Part shown: one piece after another, positions 1 through 9,096 of the stretch
Numbering within the stretch: the stretch's first letter is position 1
Layout: every line of letters starts with the position of its first letter
NCBI RefSeq assembly: GCF_014646695.1
Contig: NZ_BMNT01000019.1
Span: 1 to 59,133, forward strand
Source of the DNA: Sphaerisporangium melleum
GTDB taxonomy: Bacteria; Actinomycetota; Actinomycetes; Streptosporangiales; Streptosporangiaceae
Reading direction: 5' to 3'
Length of the DNA: 59,133 nt
Made by a program: the position numbers and the translations under genes
The notes under the pieces: model-generated
The model's database searches: none
Told to the model about the DNA's origin: nothing
Seen by the model: the letters and a program-made list of their open reading frames with translations, nothing else

Positions 1-745
1 TGGTCTGACCGGTGTCCCACTTGTTGGTGATGTCCTCGGTGGTCCGCCAGATGTTGGCCACATCACCCCAGTTGCGCCGCGGCCCGGTCTTGTCGTGCAC
101 ACTGTTGGAATTGATGCTGTACAGGATCGGCCGCCCCGTCGCCGCCAGAGCATCCCGCATCTTGGCGAACGTGCGCACCTGGTCATCGATCGTCCCGCTC
201 GGCGAGCACCAGTCGTACTTGAGGTAGTCCACCCCCCAGGCGGCGAACTGCCGGGCGTCCTGCTCCTCATGCCCCTGCGCACCCGTCGCCCCGGGGTAGG
301 AGTTGAAGTACTGCGCGCACGTCTTGTCCAGCGGCGCCTGGTAGATCCCGAACTTCAGCCCCTTGCCGTGCAGGTAGTCCCCCAGCGCCTTCATCCCCGA
401 CGGGAACCGCGACGCGTTGGCCTGCAGATTGCCCGCCGAGTCCCGGGTGGAGTTCATCCAGCAGTCGTCCACCACCACGTACTGGTAGCCCAGATCCCGC
501 AGCCCCGAGTTCACCATCGCATCGGCCATCTGCTTGATCAGCGACTCACTGATGTTGCACCCGAAGGTGTTCCAGCTGTTCCACCCCATCGGCGGCGTCC
601 GCCCCACCCCGTTCTCCAGCGCCTGCGCCGGCGCCGCACCGGTGGTCACCACCACCGCGGCCGAGGCCACGGCCACCACCGCCGACACGGCCGGGGCCAG
701 CACGGCCCGCACCCGTCTCCTGGTCATCGAGGTCTTGGGGGTCAT
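1..745 (-). CDS. Secreted GH27 alpha-galactosidase, C-terminus cut by window edge
   Basis: Glycoside hydrolase family 27 enzyme that would release terminal alpha-galactose from galactosides or side chains of plant polysaccharides outside the cell. The N-terminus carries a twin-Arg-containing, Ala-rich signal peptide ending near AQA, then the family opening TPPMGWNSWNTFGCN. VVDDCW and YLKYDWC follow; the Asp in KYD is the expected catalytic nucleophile. The start is ATG at 745, with AAGGAG five bases upstream; a second in-frame ATG lies six codons in. About 248 codons are visible and the 3' end lies outside the window. A LacI-type palindrome (785-802) sits 40 bp upstream, so sugar-responsive repression is likely. 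The gene follows the GH43 gene on the same strand, but after a 240-bp gap with its own operator, so it is probably separately transcribed. Confidence 0.93.
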   Translation of the reverse strand, partial: MTPKTSMTRRRVRAVLAPAVSAVVAVASAAVVVTTGAAPAQALENGVGRTPPMGWNSWNTFGCNISESLIKQMADAMVNSGLRDLGYQYVVVDDCWMNSTRDSAGNLQANASRFPSGMKALGDYLHGKGLKFGIYQAPLDKTCAQYFNSYPGATGAQGHEEQDARQFAAWGVDYLKYDWCSPSGTIDDQVRTFAKMRDALAATGRPILYSINSNSVHDKTGPRRNWGDVANIWRTTEDITNKWDTGQT

Positions 746-784
746 CGCGGCTCCTTGGGGGCGGAGTTCAACGGCGAATCCTGT

Positions 785-802
785 TTTGTTAGCGCTAACA
801 AA
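785..802. promoter_or_regulatory. LacI-type operator, perfect 18-bp palindrome
   Basis: TTTGTTAGCGCTAACAAA is a perfect 18-bp inverted repeat with a central CG, the hallmark of LacI/GalR-family sites. It lies 40 bp upstream of the GH27 start codon. Its core differs from the GAAA-N-TTTC elements elsewhere in the locus, so a different LacI-family protein, possibly encoded outside the window, may bind it. Confidence 0.75.
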
Positions 803-923
803 CAGGTCGGGACGGCACGCGCGAAGGCGTGGGTGGTCCAGCGGAGCGTGCTTGCGCCGCGGACCGTTGGTCAAGTCCCGGACGGCCCGAAACCGGGCGA
901 ACTGCGTTGACAGCGCACCGCCC

Positions 924-936
924 CTGAAAGTTTCAG
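924..936. promoter_or_regulatory. GAAAGTTTC-type operator motif
   Basis: CTGAAAGTTTCAG is a 13-bp palindrome around a central G. It lies in the 243-bp gap between the GH43 stop and the GH27 start. It matches the motif in front of the binding-protein gene (9058-9066) and resembles the palindromes reported near actinomycete xylanase genes. It could add a second, xylan-linked control to GH27, about 180 bp upstream of its start. Confidence 0.5.
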
Positions 937-988
937 CTCCGCCTCACCATGGCCGCGGCGGGCGGTGAGGCCGCGGCCGGTGACCGGT

Positions 989-2524
989 TCAGTGCTCGGG
1001 CAGCGGCAGGTACTCGAACCAGTCGAAGTCGGCGACGTTGCCCGTGGGGTCCCCCTCGCCGCTGAGGTACACGCCGATGTAGGCGCCGATGAAGCCGCCC
1101 GCCATGGTGGTGCTGAGGACGCGGCCGTCCACCGGCTCGCCCAGCTTGCGCCACTCCCCCGGGCGGATGCCGTAGAGCATCTGGTACTCCTGGCCATGGG
1201 CCTCGACGCCGAGCCACAGCCTGCCCGGCGCGACATCGGCCTGGACGAGGGTGTGGTCGACGCCGTTCTCCCGCCTGATCACGGTGAGACCGCTCGCGGT
1301 CATGACGAGCAGGATGTGGAAGTCGTCGTTCTGCACCAGGGCGAGCCCGGCGCGTTCGCGGCCCTCGGGGACGAACTCCATCGCGGTGTGCACCGCGAAG
1401 TGGACGTGCTCCTGCCGCCGGGCGATGAGGGTCGGGTTGGCCCGCTCGGTGATGGACTCCGGCCGGCCGCGCAGCCGCAGGAAGCCTGGGCGCTCGGTGA
1501 GGGTCCAGTACGGCTCGCGGGGCGTGCGCAGGTGGTTCCACTGGGGCAGCAGCCGCAGGGTGTCGAAGTTGTCGCAGGCGGGCGGGGCCGGCCAGCGGCA
1601 GGCGGGCAGATCGGGGGCCTCGCCCTCCGGGCGGACCGGCTCGGCGACCGGCCAGCCGTCCTCCCAGTGCACCCGGGTCAGGAAGGTCTCCCGGCCGAGG
1701 TTGTAGTGGTAGCCGCCGTAGGGGCGCATGGCGAGCAGCACCATCCACCAGTCACCGGCGGGCGTCTGGACCAGGTCGCCGTGCCCGGTGCCGACGATGG
1801 GGTGGTCGCGGCCGAGGTTGCGGTGGGTGAGGATCGGGTTGCGCGAGCTGCCGGTGTAGGGGCCGGTGACGTGGTCGGCGCGGGCGACGCTGATCGCGTG
1901 GTCGTGCGCGGTGCCGCCCTCGGAGACCAGCAGGTGGTAGCGGCCGTCGACCTTGTAGATGTGCGGGCCCTCGGCCCACACGGCGCCCTTGACGGCGCCG
2001 TCCCACAGGACGTGCTCCTCGCCGACGAGTTTCACGCCGTCGAGGTCGAGCTCGCGCAGCCAGATCTCGGTGTGGCCCTCGTACTGCTGCTGCCGGGCGG
2101 GGCGCGTGCCGTGCACCCACGCCCGGCCGTCGTCGTCGAAGAACAGCGACGGGTCGAACCCCTCGGTCTCCGGCAGCCAGTAGGGCTCGCTCCATGGGCC
2201 CGCCGGGTCGGTGGCGGTGACGATGAAGTTGCCCGACTCCATCAGCCCGTCGATGAGCGTGGTGATCATGTAGAAGAGGCCGTTGTGGTGGCGCAGCGTG
2301 GGCGCGTAGATGCCGCCGCTCGGCCGCACCCCGTCGAGGGGGAGCTGCGAGGCGCGGTCGAGCACGTGCCCGATCTGCCGCCAGTGCACCAGATCCTTGC
2401 TGTGGAAGATCGGAACTCCGGGGAACCATTCGAAGCTCGAGGTGACCAGGTAGTAGTCCTCGCCCACCCGGCAGATCGAGGGGTCGGGGTGGAACCCCGG
2501 CAGGATCGGGTTGGTGAACCGCAC
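989..2524 (-). CDS. GH43 beta-xylosidase, cytoplasmic
   Basis: Family 43 glycosidase (511 aa) without a signal peptide, so it should hydrolyse imported xylo-oligosaccharides inside the cell. The N-terminal five-bladed propeller shows HPDPS with the general-base Asp14, GFDPSLF with the pKa-modulating Asp124, and WAEGPHIY with the acid Glu185. The C-terminal ~200 residues look like the concanavalin-type beta-sandwich found in beta-xylosidases of this family. Start is GTG at 2524, with GAGAAAGG nine bases upstream; there is no ATG near. It lies 42 bp behind the GH10 xylanase and probably shares its transcript: the xylanase acts outside, the importer brings in oligomers, and this enzyme finishes them. 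Some GH43 members also have arabinofuranosidase activity, so strict specificity is inferred. Confidence 0.92.
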   Translation of the reverse strand: MRFTNPILPGFHPDPSICRVGEDYYLVTSSFEWFPGVPIFHSKDLVHWRQIGHVLDRASQLPLDGVRPSGGIYAPTLRHHNGLFYMITTLIDGLMESGNFIVTATDPAGPWSEPYWLPETEGFDPSLFFDDDGRAWVHGTRPARQQQYEGHTEIWLRELDLDGVKLVGEEHVLWDGAVKGAVWAEGPHIYKVDGRYHLLVSEGGTAHDHAISVARADHVTGPYTGSSRNPILTHRNLGRDHPIVGTGHGDLVQTPAGDWWMVLLAMRPYGGYHYNLGRETFLTRVHWEDGWPVAEPVRPEGEAPDLPACRWPAPPACDNFDTLRLLPQWNHLRTPREPYWTLTERPGFLRLRGRPESITERANPTLIARRQEHVHFAVHTAMEFVPEGRERAGLALVQNDDFHILLVMTASGLTVIRRENGVDHTLVQADVAPGRLWLGVEAHGQEYQMLYGIRPGEWRKLGEPVDGRVLSTTMAGGFIGAYIGVYLSGEGDPTGNVADFDWFEYLPLPEH

Positions 2525-2566
2525 CTCAGACGGCCTTTCTCTTACATAGGGACGCTACGTTCCCGG

Positions 2567-5500
2567 CTACCTGCCCAATTCCAGGACGCCCCATCCCGCC
2601 GTGCTCGAATACGAGCGGCCGGAGGAGTCGTTCCAGGTCACGACCGCGGTGCGCGCGGGCCCTGTCGCGTCGTTCACCTGGACGTCGAAGCCCAGCAGGT
2701 CGCCGGCGGACGGGGTGATCGTCGGCAGCGCGATGGAGGCCTCCACGACGTACCCGCCGGGGACGGTCTTGGCCGCGCTCACCAGGTTGTCGCGCACGCC
2801 GGCGGCGTCGAAGGTGCCGCCCACCGTCTGCCTGCCGGTGAACGAGACGCGGTACTGGCCGTCGTCATCGTCGTACCCCTTGGTCTTGCCGTTGCCGGGG
2901 TCGGCGAAGATCTCGACCGAGTCCTGCTCCCAGGCGTTCTGCGACTCCTCGCTGAGGTGCGCGTCGGTGACCCGCGCGAGCACGTACAGGTGCCCGGCGT
3001 CCCACAGGGCCCGCACCTTCGCGGTCGCGCCGCCGCCGCCCTGCACCCAGGTGGCGGTGGTGACCTCGGGGGCCTTCGTCCAGAGCGCGTCGGGTACGCC
3101 GTCGACGACCGGGGTGCCCTTGGCCGCGCTGGTCAGCTTGACGGCGGGGGTGAGGGTCAGCTCGCCCGTCCAGGAGGTCCGGGCGCCGCTGGTGGCGTCC
3201 CGGGCGACCAGTTCGAAGAGGAGTGTCCCGCCGGGCGCGGCCGCGGCCGGCAGCAGGGCCTCGGCGCGGTAGCCGTCCTTGACGGCGGCGGTGCGGTACC
3301 AGGTGGCGCCGGTGTCCCGTTTGACCACCCGTTCGGCGCCGCCGAGCCGCAGCGTCACCGTGTCGGCCCGGTCGCGGGTGCCATCGTCCACCTCGGCGAG
3401 CACGGCCAGGCCGGCGGCCGACCAGCGGGCCTGGAACCGGGCGGCCACCGCGCCGACGCGGGCGACCGGCGTGCCGGGCAGCAGGTCCCACTGCCGTTCG
3501 CGCGCGCCGTCGATCCGTACGGTGCCCTGCGGGACGTCCAGGCGGCGGGTCAGCGGCGGCAGCCTCGCGGGGTCGACGACGCCCCAGTAGGCGGGCTTGG
3601 CCTGCAGTTCGTCGTCGAACAGCAGCGGCGGGTCGAGCCGGGTGATCGGGAAGGACGACAGCCAGGTGTCGTCGTCGGCCAGGCCCCAGAGGGTGACCGA
3701 GGACAGGTGGGACGCCTGGCGGCGGAAGACGTCGAAGATCTCCTTGTACCGGTGCCCCTGCTCGGCGAGCACCTCGGCGGGCACGGTGGCGTAGGAGGAG
3801 ACGAAGTCGGTGTAGACGCTCACGTCCAGCTCGGTGACCTGCTGGTCCACGCCGAGCCCGGCGAACAGCTCGATGGTCTTCTCGATCTCGGCGGCGGCGG
3901 GGTACTCGATGTTGACGTGCACCTGGTGGCCGACCGCGTCGATCGGCACCCCTTCGGCCCGCAGCCGCCGCACCAGGTCGTACACGGCCCGGCGCTTGCG
4001 CGGGAGCTCGGTGTTGTAGTCGTTGAGCACGAGCCTGGCCGCCGGGTCCACCTGGCGGGCGACGCGGAAGGCGGTGCGGATGAAGTCATAACCGGTGATG
4101 GTGAACCACGGGCTGCGGCGCATGCCGTCGGGCCGGTTCTCGTCCACCACCTCGTTGACGACGTCCCAAGTGCCGATCTTGCCCTTGTAGCGGCCCATGA
4201 CGGCCCTGATGTGGTCGGTCAGCCGCTTGAGCAGCAGCGCCTTGTCCGCGGGAGTCGCGGTCAGGTCGCGGTCGCCGTCCTTGAACACCCAGTCGGGGGT
4301 CTGGCTGTGCCAGGCCAGGGTGTGGCCGCGGACCTTCATGCCGTTGCGCAGGGCGTGGTCGACGAGGTAGTCGCTTTCGGCGAAGGTGAACTCGCCCTCG
4401 CGGGGCTCGGTGGCGTCCCACTCGAGCGCGTTGCCGGGGGTCAGGCTGTCGAAGTGCCGGGCGAGCAGTTCGCTGTGCTCGCCGAGGGTCTGCGCCCGCC
4501 CGGCGGCGGCGCCGACGTCGAACGGGAGGACGTCCTTCACCGCCGGGATGTCGGTCTGGACGGGCTTGGCGGGCACGTACGCCAGTGTGAAGTCGTCGAG
4601 GTGGAACGGGAAGGTTCCGCTCGGCGACTCGACGTACACGCTGAGGAAGTCCACGTCGTGGGCGAGGGTGTATGAACCTTTCAGCTCCGTCCATCCGCCG
4701 GCGGCGACCGCGGTGGGCGCGGCCACCCGGTCGTAGCTCGCCGTGCCGTTCAGCCTGCGTTCGACCGACAGGCCGAGCTCGCCCTCGGCGGTGCCGGCGC
4801 CGAGGCGCACCCACACCGACAGCGTGTACTTCGACCCCTTGGCCATCTTGCCGAGGACGCTCAGCGCGGGGCCGTCCCAGGACGCGCTGCGGCCGGTCGT
4901 GAGCAGGCCGCGGGTGCCGCCGTGGGCCTGGTCGCCGGTCACGGTCAGCGTGGCCGACGCGCGCGGCGACCGTCCCTGGGTGGTGCCGGTCTCGAAGTCG
5001 CTGGTCACCCCCGAGCGGCCGGGCTCGGTGTCGGAGGTGATGGTGATGTCGTCCAGGTGGAACGCGGCGGTGGCGTCGGTGCTCTCGGCGTAGAGCTGCA
5101 GGTCGGGCGATTCGGTGGCGAACGAGTAGGTGCCGCTGATCTCGGTCCAGCCGGTGGCGGTGACCGTGGCGGCGCCGACCCGCTCGTAGGTGGTCTCGCC
5201 GCCGTCCGGGGTGCGCTGGACGGTGAGGGCGATCGTGGTGTCCGGTGTCCCGGGGGCCAGGCGCGCGTACGCGGTGATCGTGTAGGTCACCCCCTTCTCC
5301 AGGGGCGGGGTGACGGACGCGCCGTGCCAGGTCTCGGTGCGGCCGGTGGTCAGCAGGGAGGCGCCGCCGGAGTGGGCGGCGTCCGGGACGACCTGGACCG
5401 ACACCCCGGAGCCGCGGGGCGCCCACCCCTGTGCGGTGCCGTCCTCGAAGTCGTACCGGGCCGTCTGGACGGTCGCCGCGGCCCCGCTCGCGCCCGCCGT

Positions 5501-5587
5501 CTGCGCGCGTGCGGCAGTGGACGACAGGATGGACAGCGGAAGGCATAAGGCGGCGATCGCCGCCGCCCATGAGCGTGGGAACCGCAT
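2567..5587 (-). CDS. Modular secreted endo-beta-1,4-xylanase, CBM22-CBM22-GH10-CBM9
   Basis: 1006-residue extracellular xylanase. Order: signal peptide to about residue 29; two CBM22-like beta-sandwich modules (about 42-190 and 195-335, each with the GR-x-x-x-W pattern GRTETWHG and GRSASWDG); a GH10 barrel (about 345-675); then one degenerate and one clear CBM9-like module (about 685-1006). In the barrel, WDVVNEV contains the acid/base Glu479 and VTELDVS the nucleophile Glu586; GHTLAWHSQ is also typical. This layout matches large thermophile-type xylanases that bind soluble xylan through CBM22 and chain ends through CBM9. There is no SLH or sortase motif, so it should be released. It follows the sugar permeases on the same strand, but behind a strong hairpin (5644-5676) that may set its level apart from the transporter. 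Confidence 0.95.
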   Translation of the reverse strand: MRFPRSWAAAIAALCLPLSILSSTAARAQTAGASGAAATVQTARYDFEDGTAQGWAPRGSGVSVQVVPDAAHSGGASLLTTGRTETWHGASVTPPLEKGVTYTITAYARLAPGTPDTTIALTVQRTPDGGETTYERVGAATVTATGWTEISGTYSFATESPDLQLYAESTDATAAFHLDDITITSDTEPGRSGVTSDFETGTTQGRSPRASATLTVTGDQAHGGTRGLLTTGRSASWDGPALSVLGKMAKGSKYTLSVWVRLGAGTAEGELGLSVERRLNGTASYDRVAAPTAVAAGGWTELKGSYTLAHDVDFLSVYVESPSGTFPFHLDDFTLAYVPAKPVQTDIPAVKDVLPFDVGAAAGRAQTLGEHSELLARHFDSLTPGNALEWDATEPREGEFTFAESDYLVDHALRNGMKVRGHTLAWHSQTPDWVFKDGDRDLTATPADKALLLKRLTDHIRAVMGRYKGKIGTWDVVNEVVDENRPDGMRRSPWFTITGYDFIRTAFRVARQVDPAARLVLNDYNTELPRKRRAVYDLVRRLRAEGVPIDAVGHQVHVNIEYPAAAEIEKTIELFAGLGVDQQVTELDVSVYTDFVSSYATVPAEVLAEQGHRYKEIFDVFRRQASHLSSVTLWGLADDDTWLSSFPITRLDPPLLFDDELQAKPAYWGVVDPARLPPLTRRLDVPQGTVRIDGARERQWDLLPGTPVARVGAVAARFQARWSAAGLAVLAEVDDGTRDRADTVTLRLGGAERVVKRDTGATWYRTAAVKDGYRAEALLPAAAAPGGTLLFELVARDATSGARTSWTGELTLTPAVKLTSAAKGTPVVDGVPDALWTKAPEVTTATWVQGGGGATAKVRALWDAGHLYVLARVTDAHLSEESQNAWEQDSVEIFADPGNGKTKGYDDDDGQYRVSFTGRQTVGGTFDAAGVRDNLVSAAKTVPGGYVVEASIALPTITPSAGDLLGFDVQVNDATGPARTAVVTWNDSSGRSYSSTAGWGVLELGR

Positions 5588-5643
5588 GCTGGTCTCCTTG
5601 GAGAGGTCGGGCGGGGCAGGGTGCGGGAAGGCCCTGGCAACGC

Positions 5644-5676
5644 CGATCGCCGGGACCGGAGCGGTCCCGGCGATCG
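5644..5676 (-). terminator. Perfect 14-bp stem hairpin between permease and xylanase genes
   Basis: CGATCGCCGGGACC pairs exactly with GGTCCCGGCGATCG across a 5-base loop. There is no U-tract, which is usual for high-GC actinomycete terminators. It lies in the 124-bp gap inside a same-strand gene series, so it may end part of the importer transcripts or protect an mRNA end. Confidence 0.7.
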
Positions 5677-5711
5677 TCCGCCGAAGGTCTGGGCCGGGCC
5701 GTGGCCGCGGG

Positions 5712-6572
5712 TCAGCCCTTCGTCGCGCCCGCGGTGAGACCGCCGATGAGCTGGCGTTCGGCCACGGCGTAGAAGGCCAGTGCGGGGACCATCGCGAGGA
5801 CGACGTAGGCGAGGATCTTGGCGGTCTGGGCGGCGTACTGCCCGTAGAACTGCTGCACGCCCAGCGGGACGGTCCACCAGTTGGGGTCGTTGAAGATGAC
5901 CAGCGGGAGGAAGAAGTTGTTCCAGCTCGCCACGATCGCGAGCACGGACACGGTGGCGAGCGCGGGCCGGGCCATCGGCAGCAGGATCCGCCAGAAGAAG
6001 CCGAACGGGGTGCAGCCGTCGATGGTCGCGGCCTCCTCGACCTCCCGGGGGATGGTACGGAAGAACGCGCGCAGGATGATGATCGTCATCGGCAGCCCGA
6101 ACGCGGCCTGCGGCAGGATCACGCCGAAGGGGTTGTCCAGCAGCCCGAGTATCCGCAGCAGGACGAACAGCGGCAGGATGGCCACGGCGAACGGGAACAT
6201 CAGCCCCATCGCGAACAGCGTGTACAGCAGCTCCCTGCCCCGGAAGGCGAAGCGGGCGAACACGTACGCGGCCATCGCCGACAGGCCGACGACGATGAGC
6301 GTCGTGGCGAGGGCGATGAAGACGCTGTTGACGATCTGACGCCAGAACGAGCCGGAGAACAGCACGTCGGTGTAGTTCTCCGGCACCCACGGCGAGGGCA
6401 GGCCGAAGGGGTTGGTCGAGAGCTGGCCGGTGTCCTTGAACCCGCCGATCAGGGCGAACAGGAGCGGCACGACGACGAACGAGCCGAGCACGAGCACGAT
6501 CGTGTGCAACGAGATGCTGCGCGGCAGGTTGCGGCGGCGCCCGGGCGCCCGTTCCCCGGCCCGCGCGGTCAT
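5712..6572 (-). CDS. CUT1 sugar ABC transporter permease (MalG-like)
   Basis: Inner-membrane permease (286 aa) of the binding-protein-dependent CUT1 family, second of two. It has six predicted hydrophobic spans, beginning near LHTIVLVLGSFVVVPLLFAL. The EAA loop EEAATIDGCTPFGFF, which docks the ATPase, lies in the C-terminal third. The ATG overlaps the stop of the preceding permease by four bases (ATGA), which implies translational coupling. No ATPase gene is present here; actinomycete CUT1 systems usually share one MsiK-type ATPase encoded elsewhere. Neighbouring xylanase and xylosidase genes suggest the cargo is xylobiose or longer xylo-oligosaccharides. Confidence 0.93.
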   Translation of the reverse strand: MTARAGERAPGRRRNLPRSISLHTIVLVLGSFVVVPLLFALIGGFKDTGQLSTNPFGLPSPWVPENYTDVLFSGSFWRQIVNSVFIALATTLIVVGLSAMAAYVFARFAFRGRELLYTLFAMGLMFPFAVAILPLFVLLRILGLLDNPFGVILPQAAFGLPMTIIILRAFFRTIPREVEEAATIDGCTPFGFFWRILLPMARPALATVSVLAIVASWNNFFLPLVIFNDPNWWTVPLGVQQFYGQYAAQTAKILAYVVLAMVPALAFYAVAERQLIGGLTAGATKG

Positions 6573-7567
6573 CGCTGGTCTCCCATGGTGGTGATGGCTC
6601 CTTGGGTGTCGCGGCGCATGACGAACCGCTGGTAGGCGAGCGCGAAGATCAGGCTGATCAGGAACATCACCACGCTGATCGCGCTGGCGTAGCCGATCTG
6701 CGAGCGCTTGAAGCCGAACTGGAACATGGTGACGGCCATCGTCTCGGAGGAGTGGATCGGCCCGCCGGCGGTGAGCACCCAGACCAGGTCGAAGAGCTGG
6801 ATCGCGCCGATGACGGAGAGGAAGACGCTGATGCGGATCGTCGGCCCGAGCAGCGGCAGGGTGACGTGGCGGAACTGCTTCCAGGGGCCGGCGCCGTCGA
6901 TGGCGGCCGCCTCGCCGAGCTCCTTGGGGATGCCCTGGCGGCCGGCCAGGTAGAGGATCATGTGGAAGCCGAAGTACTTCCAGGTCATCACCAGGAACAG
7001 CGACATCATCACGGTGTCCGGCTCGGCCAGCCAGCTCGACTGCAGGCCCGACAGGCCGACGGTGCCGAGGATCTGGTTCGCCAGGCCGGCCTCCGGCGAG
7101 AGGATCATGGTGAACAGCACACCGGTGATCACCTCCGACAGCACGTACGGCGCGAAGAAGACCAGCCGGTAGAACGCGCGGCCCCGCATCTTCTGGTTGA
7201 GCAGCATGGCCAGGCCCAGCGACAGCGGGAGCTGGATCACCAGCGACAGGACGATCAGCAGCCCGCCCCGCCGGAGGTCGCCGAGGAAGACCTCGTCGGC
7301 GAACATCCGGGTGTAGTTGTCCAGCCCGATCCAGTTCTGCGGCAGGCCGCCCAGGCCGTTCCACTTGAACAGGCTCGTGTACGCCGCCAGGGCGATCGGC
7401 GCGAGCACCAGCAGCGTGAACAGCACGAGCGCCGGCAGCACGAAGAGCGTGATCGTCACCAGGACGCCGAGTCTGCGGCGTCGGCGGGAGGGACCGGAGG
7501 CCCGGCCCGCCCGGCGCGGCGGGTCCGGCGCGGCCGGCGGGCGGTCGGTGAGCGCGGGTCGTGTCAT
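6569..7567 (-). CDS. CUT1 sugar ABC transporter permease (MalF-like)
   Basis: First permease (332 aa) of the xylo-oligosaccharide importer. A basic cytoplasmic N-terminus (PSRRRRRLG) precedes the first span (VLVTITLFVLPALVLFTLLV). The EAA motif GEAAAIDGAGPWKQFRHVTL lies near residue 230. Start is ATG at 7567, with GAGGGA about five bases upstream. It is separated from the binding-protein gene by 135 bp that contain a perfect hairpin, and it overlaps the second permease by four bases. Like its partner it depends on an ATPase that is not in this window. Confidence 0.93.
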   Translation of the reverse strand: MTRPALTDRPPAAPDPPRRAGRASGPSRRRRRLGVLVTITLFVLPALVLFTLLVLAPIALAAYTSLFKWNGLGGLPQNWIGLDNYTRMFADEVFLGDLRRGGLLIVLSLVIQLPLSLGLAMLLNQKMRGRAFYRLVFFAPYVLSEVITGVLFTMILSPEAGLANQILGTVGLSGLQSSWLAEPDTVMMSLFLVMTWKYFGFHMILYLAGRQGIPKELGEAAAIDGAGPWKQFRHVTLPLLGPTIRISVFLSVIGAIQLFDLVWVLTAGGPIHSSETMAVTMFQFGFKRSQIGYASAISVVMFLISLIFALAYQRFVMRRDTQGAITTMGDQR

Positions 7568-7654
7568 CGTCTTCCCTCAGCGTGAAGCCCCGGGCGCGGC
7601 CCCGGGGTGACGCGGCACGGTGCCGCACTGTGGTCGAGGTGGAGGGCCGCGGCC

Positions 7655-7679
7655 GGGCCGCCGTCGGGGACGGCGGCCC
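7655..7679 (-). terminator. Hairpin downstream of the binding-protein gene
   Basis: GGGCCGCCGTC and GACGGCGGCCC form a perfect 11-bp stem with a 3-base loop. It starts 24 bases after the binding-protein stop on that strand. Such hairpins commonly keep the 5' binding-protein mRNA abundant relative to the permease mRNA. A smaller CCCCGGG/CCCGGGG hairpin lies just beyond it. Confidence 0.65.
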
Positions 7680-7702
7680 GGCACCGCGGATGGTGCGGAG
7701 GG

Positions 7703-8998
7703 CTACTCGGACTTGGCCGTCTCGGTGATGGCCTGGGAGACCTGCTCGGGGGTCTTGGAGCCGGCGATCAGGGCCGCCACGCTGTCGTTGACCTCCTGGC
7801 CGACGGCCGGCGGGTAGGCCTGGTCGAGGTAGAGCTGGAATCCGGTGGCCGAGGCGAGCTGCTTGGCGACCACGGAGAGGTTCGGGTCCTTGACCACGCC
7901 CTCCTCGCCCTTGAGCACGGGCAGGACGGCGCCGGTCTCCACCTCCTGCTTGTGGATCTCCTTGCTGGAGATGAACTTCAGGAAGTCCAGCGCGGCGGGC
8001 GGGGCGTTGACGCCCACCGAGTACCCGCCGCCACCGCCGAAGGCGTCCGAGATCGAGCCCTTGCCGCCCTCGACGGCCGGGAAGGGGAAGAAGCCGAGCT
8101 TGTCGCCCAGGCCCTTGCCGACGTCGCTCTGGACGCTCGGCGCCCACTGGCCCATCAGCTCCATGGCGGCCTTGCCGTTGCCCATCGCCGCGGCCTGCCC
8201 GTCGGAGGTGCCGTAGCCGGCGCCGAGGAAGCCCTTCTGGAACGGCTGCAGATCGACCAGTTCCTTCAGCTTCTGCCCGGCCGCGATGAAGTCGGGCTTG
8301 GTGAAGTCGTCGTCGACGGCCGCCTGCTTGAGGGCGTCCAGGCCGGCGATGCGCATAGCGAGGTAGGCCCAGTAGTAGTGGCCGGGCCACTTCTCCTTGC
8401 CGGCCAGCGCGATCGGGGTGACACCGGCCGCCTTGAGCTTCTTGACGGCGTCGAGGAACTCGGTCCAGGTGGCGGGCGGCGTGGTGATGCCGGCCTTCTC
8501 GAACAGCTCCTTGTTGTACCAGAAGCCCACCATGCCGATGTCGTGCGGAATGCCGTAGGTCTTCTGGTCGAACTGGTACGCCTGCAGGGCCGCGGGCGTG
8601 AAGTCGGCGATCCAGGTGGCCGCCTCGGAGGAGAGGTCCTTGACCAGGCCGGCGTCGATCTGCTGCTTCAGGACGCCGCCGCCCCAGGTGGTGAACAGAT
8701 CGGGCGTCTTACCGGACTGCGTGACCGTGGTCAGTTTGGCCTTGAAGGCCTCGTTCTCGATGGGTACGTTCTTGATCGTGACGTTCGGATGCGCGTCCTG
8801 GTACTCCTTGACCTTCTTCACCCAGAACGACTTCAGCGGCTCGGTGGTGGAGATGTTCCACCACTCGACGGTGACCTTCTCGGCCGCCCCTCCGGTGCCC
8901 GTCGCCGTGCTTCCCGAGTTGGACTGCCCACCGCAGCCTCCCGCGAGCAGCGCCGCGGCCGCCGCGACCACCACCACACTTCGCCGACTCAACGACAT
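7703..8998 (-). CDS. Sugar-binding lipoprotein of the xylo-oligosaccharide importer
   Basis: Extracellular solute-binding protein family 1 (431 aa). The signal peptide MSLSRRSVVVVAAAAALL ends in the lipobox LAGGCGG, so the mature protein should be anchored to the outer face of the membrane by a lipidated Cys. The body shows CUT1 features such as VTVEWWNISTTEPLKSF and TYGIPHDIGMVGFWYNKELF. Start is ATG at 8998, with GGGAGGAG nine bases upstream. It is the first gene of the leftward importer/hydrolase series and is divergent from the LacI-family regulator. The intervening 240 bp hold a promoter and two operator-like palindromes. Ligand identity (xylo-oligosaccharide) is inferred from gene context only. 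Confidence 0.93.
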   Translation of the reverse strand: MSLSRRSVVVVAAAAALLAGGCGGQSNSGSTATGTGGAAEKVTVEWWNISTTEPLKSFWVKKVKEYQDAHPNVTIKNVPIENEAFKAKLTTVTQSGKTPDLFTTWGGGVLKQQIDAGLVKDLSSEAATWIADFTPAALQAYQFDQKTYGIPHDIGMVGFWYNKELFEKAGITTPPATWTEFLDAVKKLKAAGVTPIALAGKEKWPGHYYWAYLAMRIAGLDALKQAAVDDDFTKPDFIAAGQKLKELVDLQPFQKGFLGAGYGTSDGQAAAMGNGKAAMELMGQWAPSVQSDVGKGLGDKLGFFPFPAVEGGKGSISDAFGGGGGYSVGVNAPPAALDFLKFISSKEIHKQEVETGAVLPVLKGEEGVVKDPNLSVVAKQLASATGFQLYLDQAYPPAVGQEVNDSVAALIAGSKTPEQVSQAITETAKSE

Positions 8999-9057
8999 CT
9001 TCGTGGCTCCTCCCTCGCACGCACCCGCCGAGAGCTGCGGCTCCGCGTCGAGAAGTT

Positions 9058-9066
9058 GAAAGTTTC
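9058..9066. promoter_or_regulatory. GAAAGTTTC operator in the binding-protein leader
   Basis: GAAAGTTTC is symmetric around its central G. It lies about 30 bp downstream of the predicted -10 box and 60 bp upstream of the binding-protein start. A repressor bound here would block elongation or promoter clearance of the xylan operon. Confidence 0.55.
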
Positions 9067-9096
9067 TCTGACACCCCCGAATATTTCGTGCTGCGG

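Noticed and set aside
965-4675. Very long open frame opposite the GH43 and GH10 genes
   Set aside because: It is the antisense shadow of two genes with clear catalytic motifs; long antisense frames are usual in very G+C-rich DNA.
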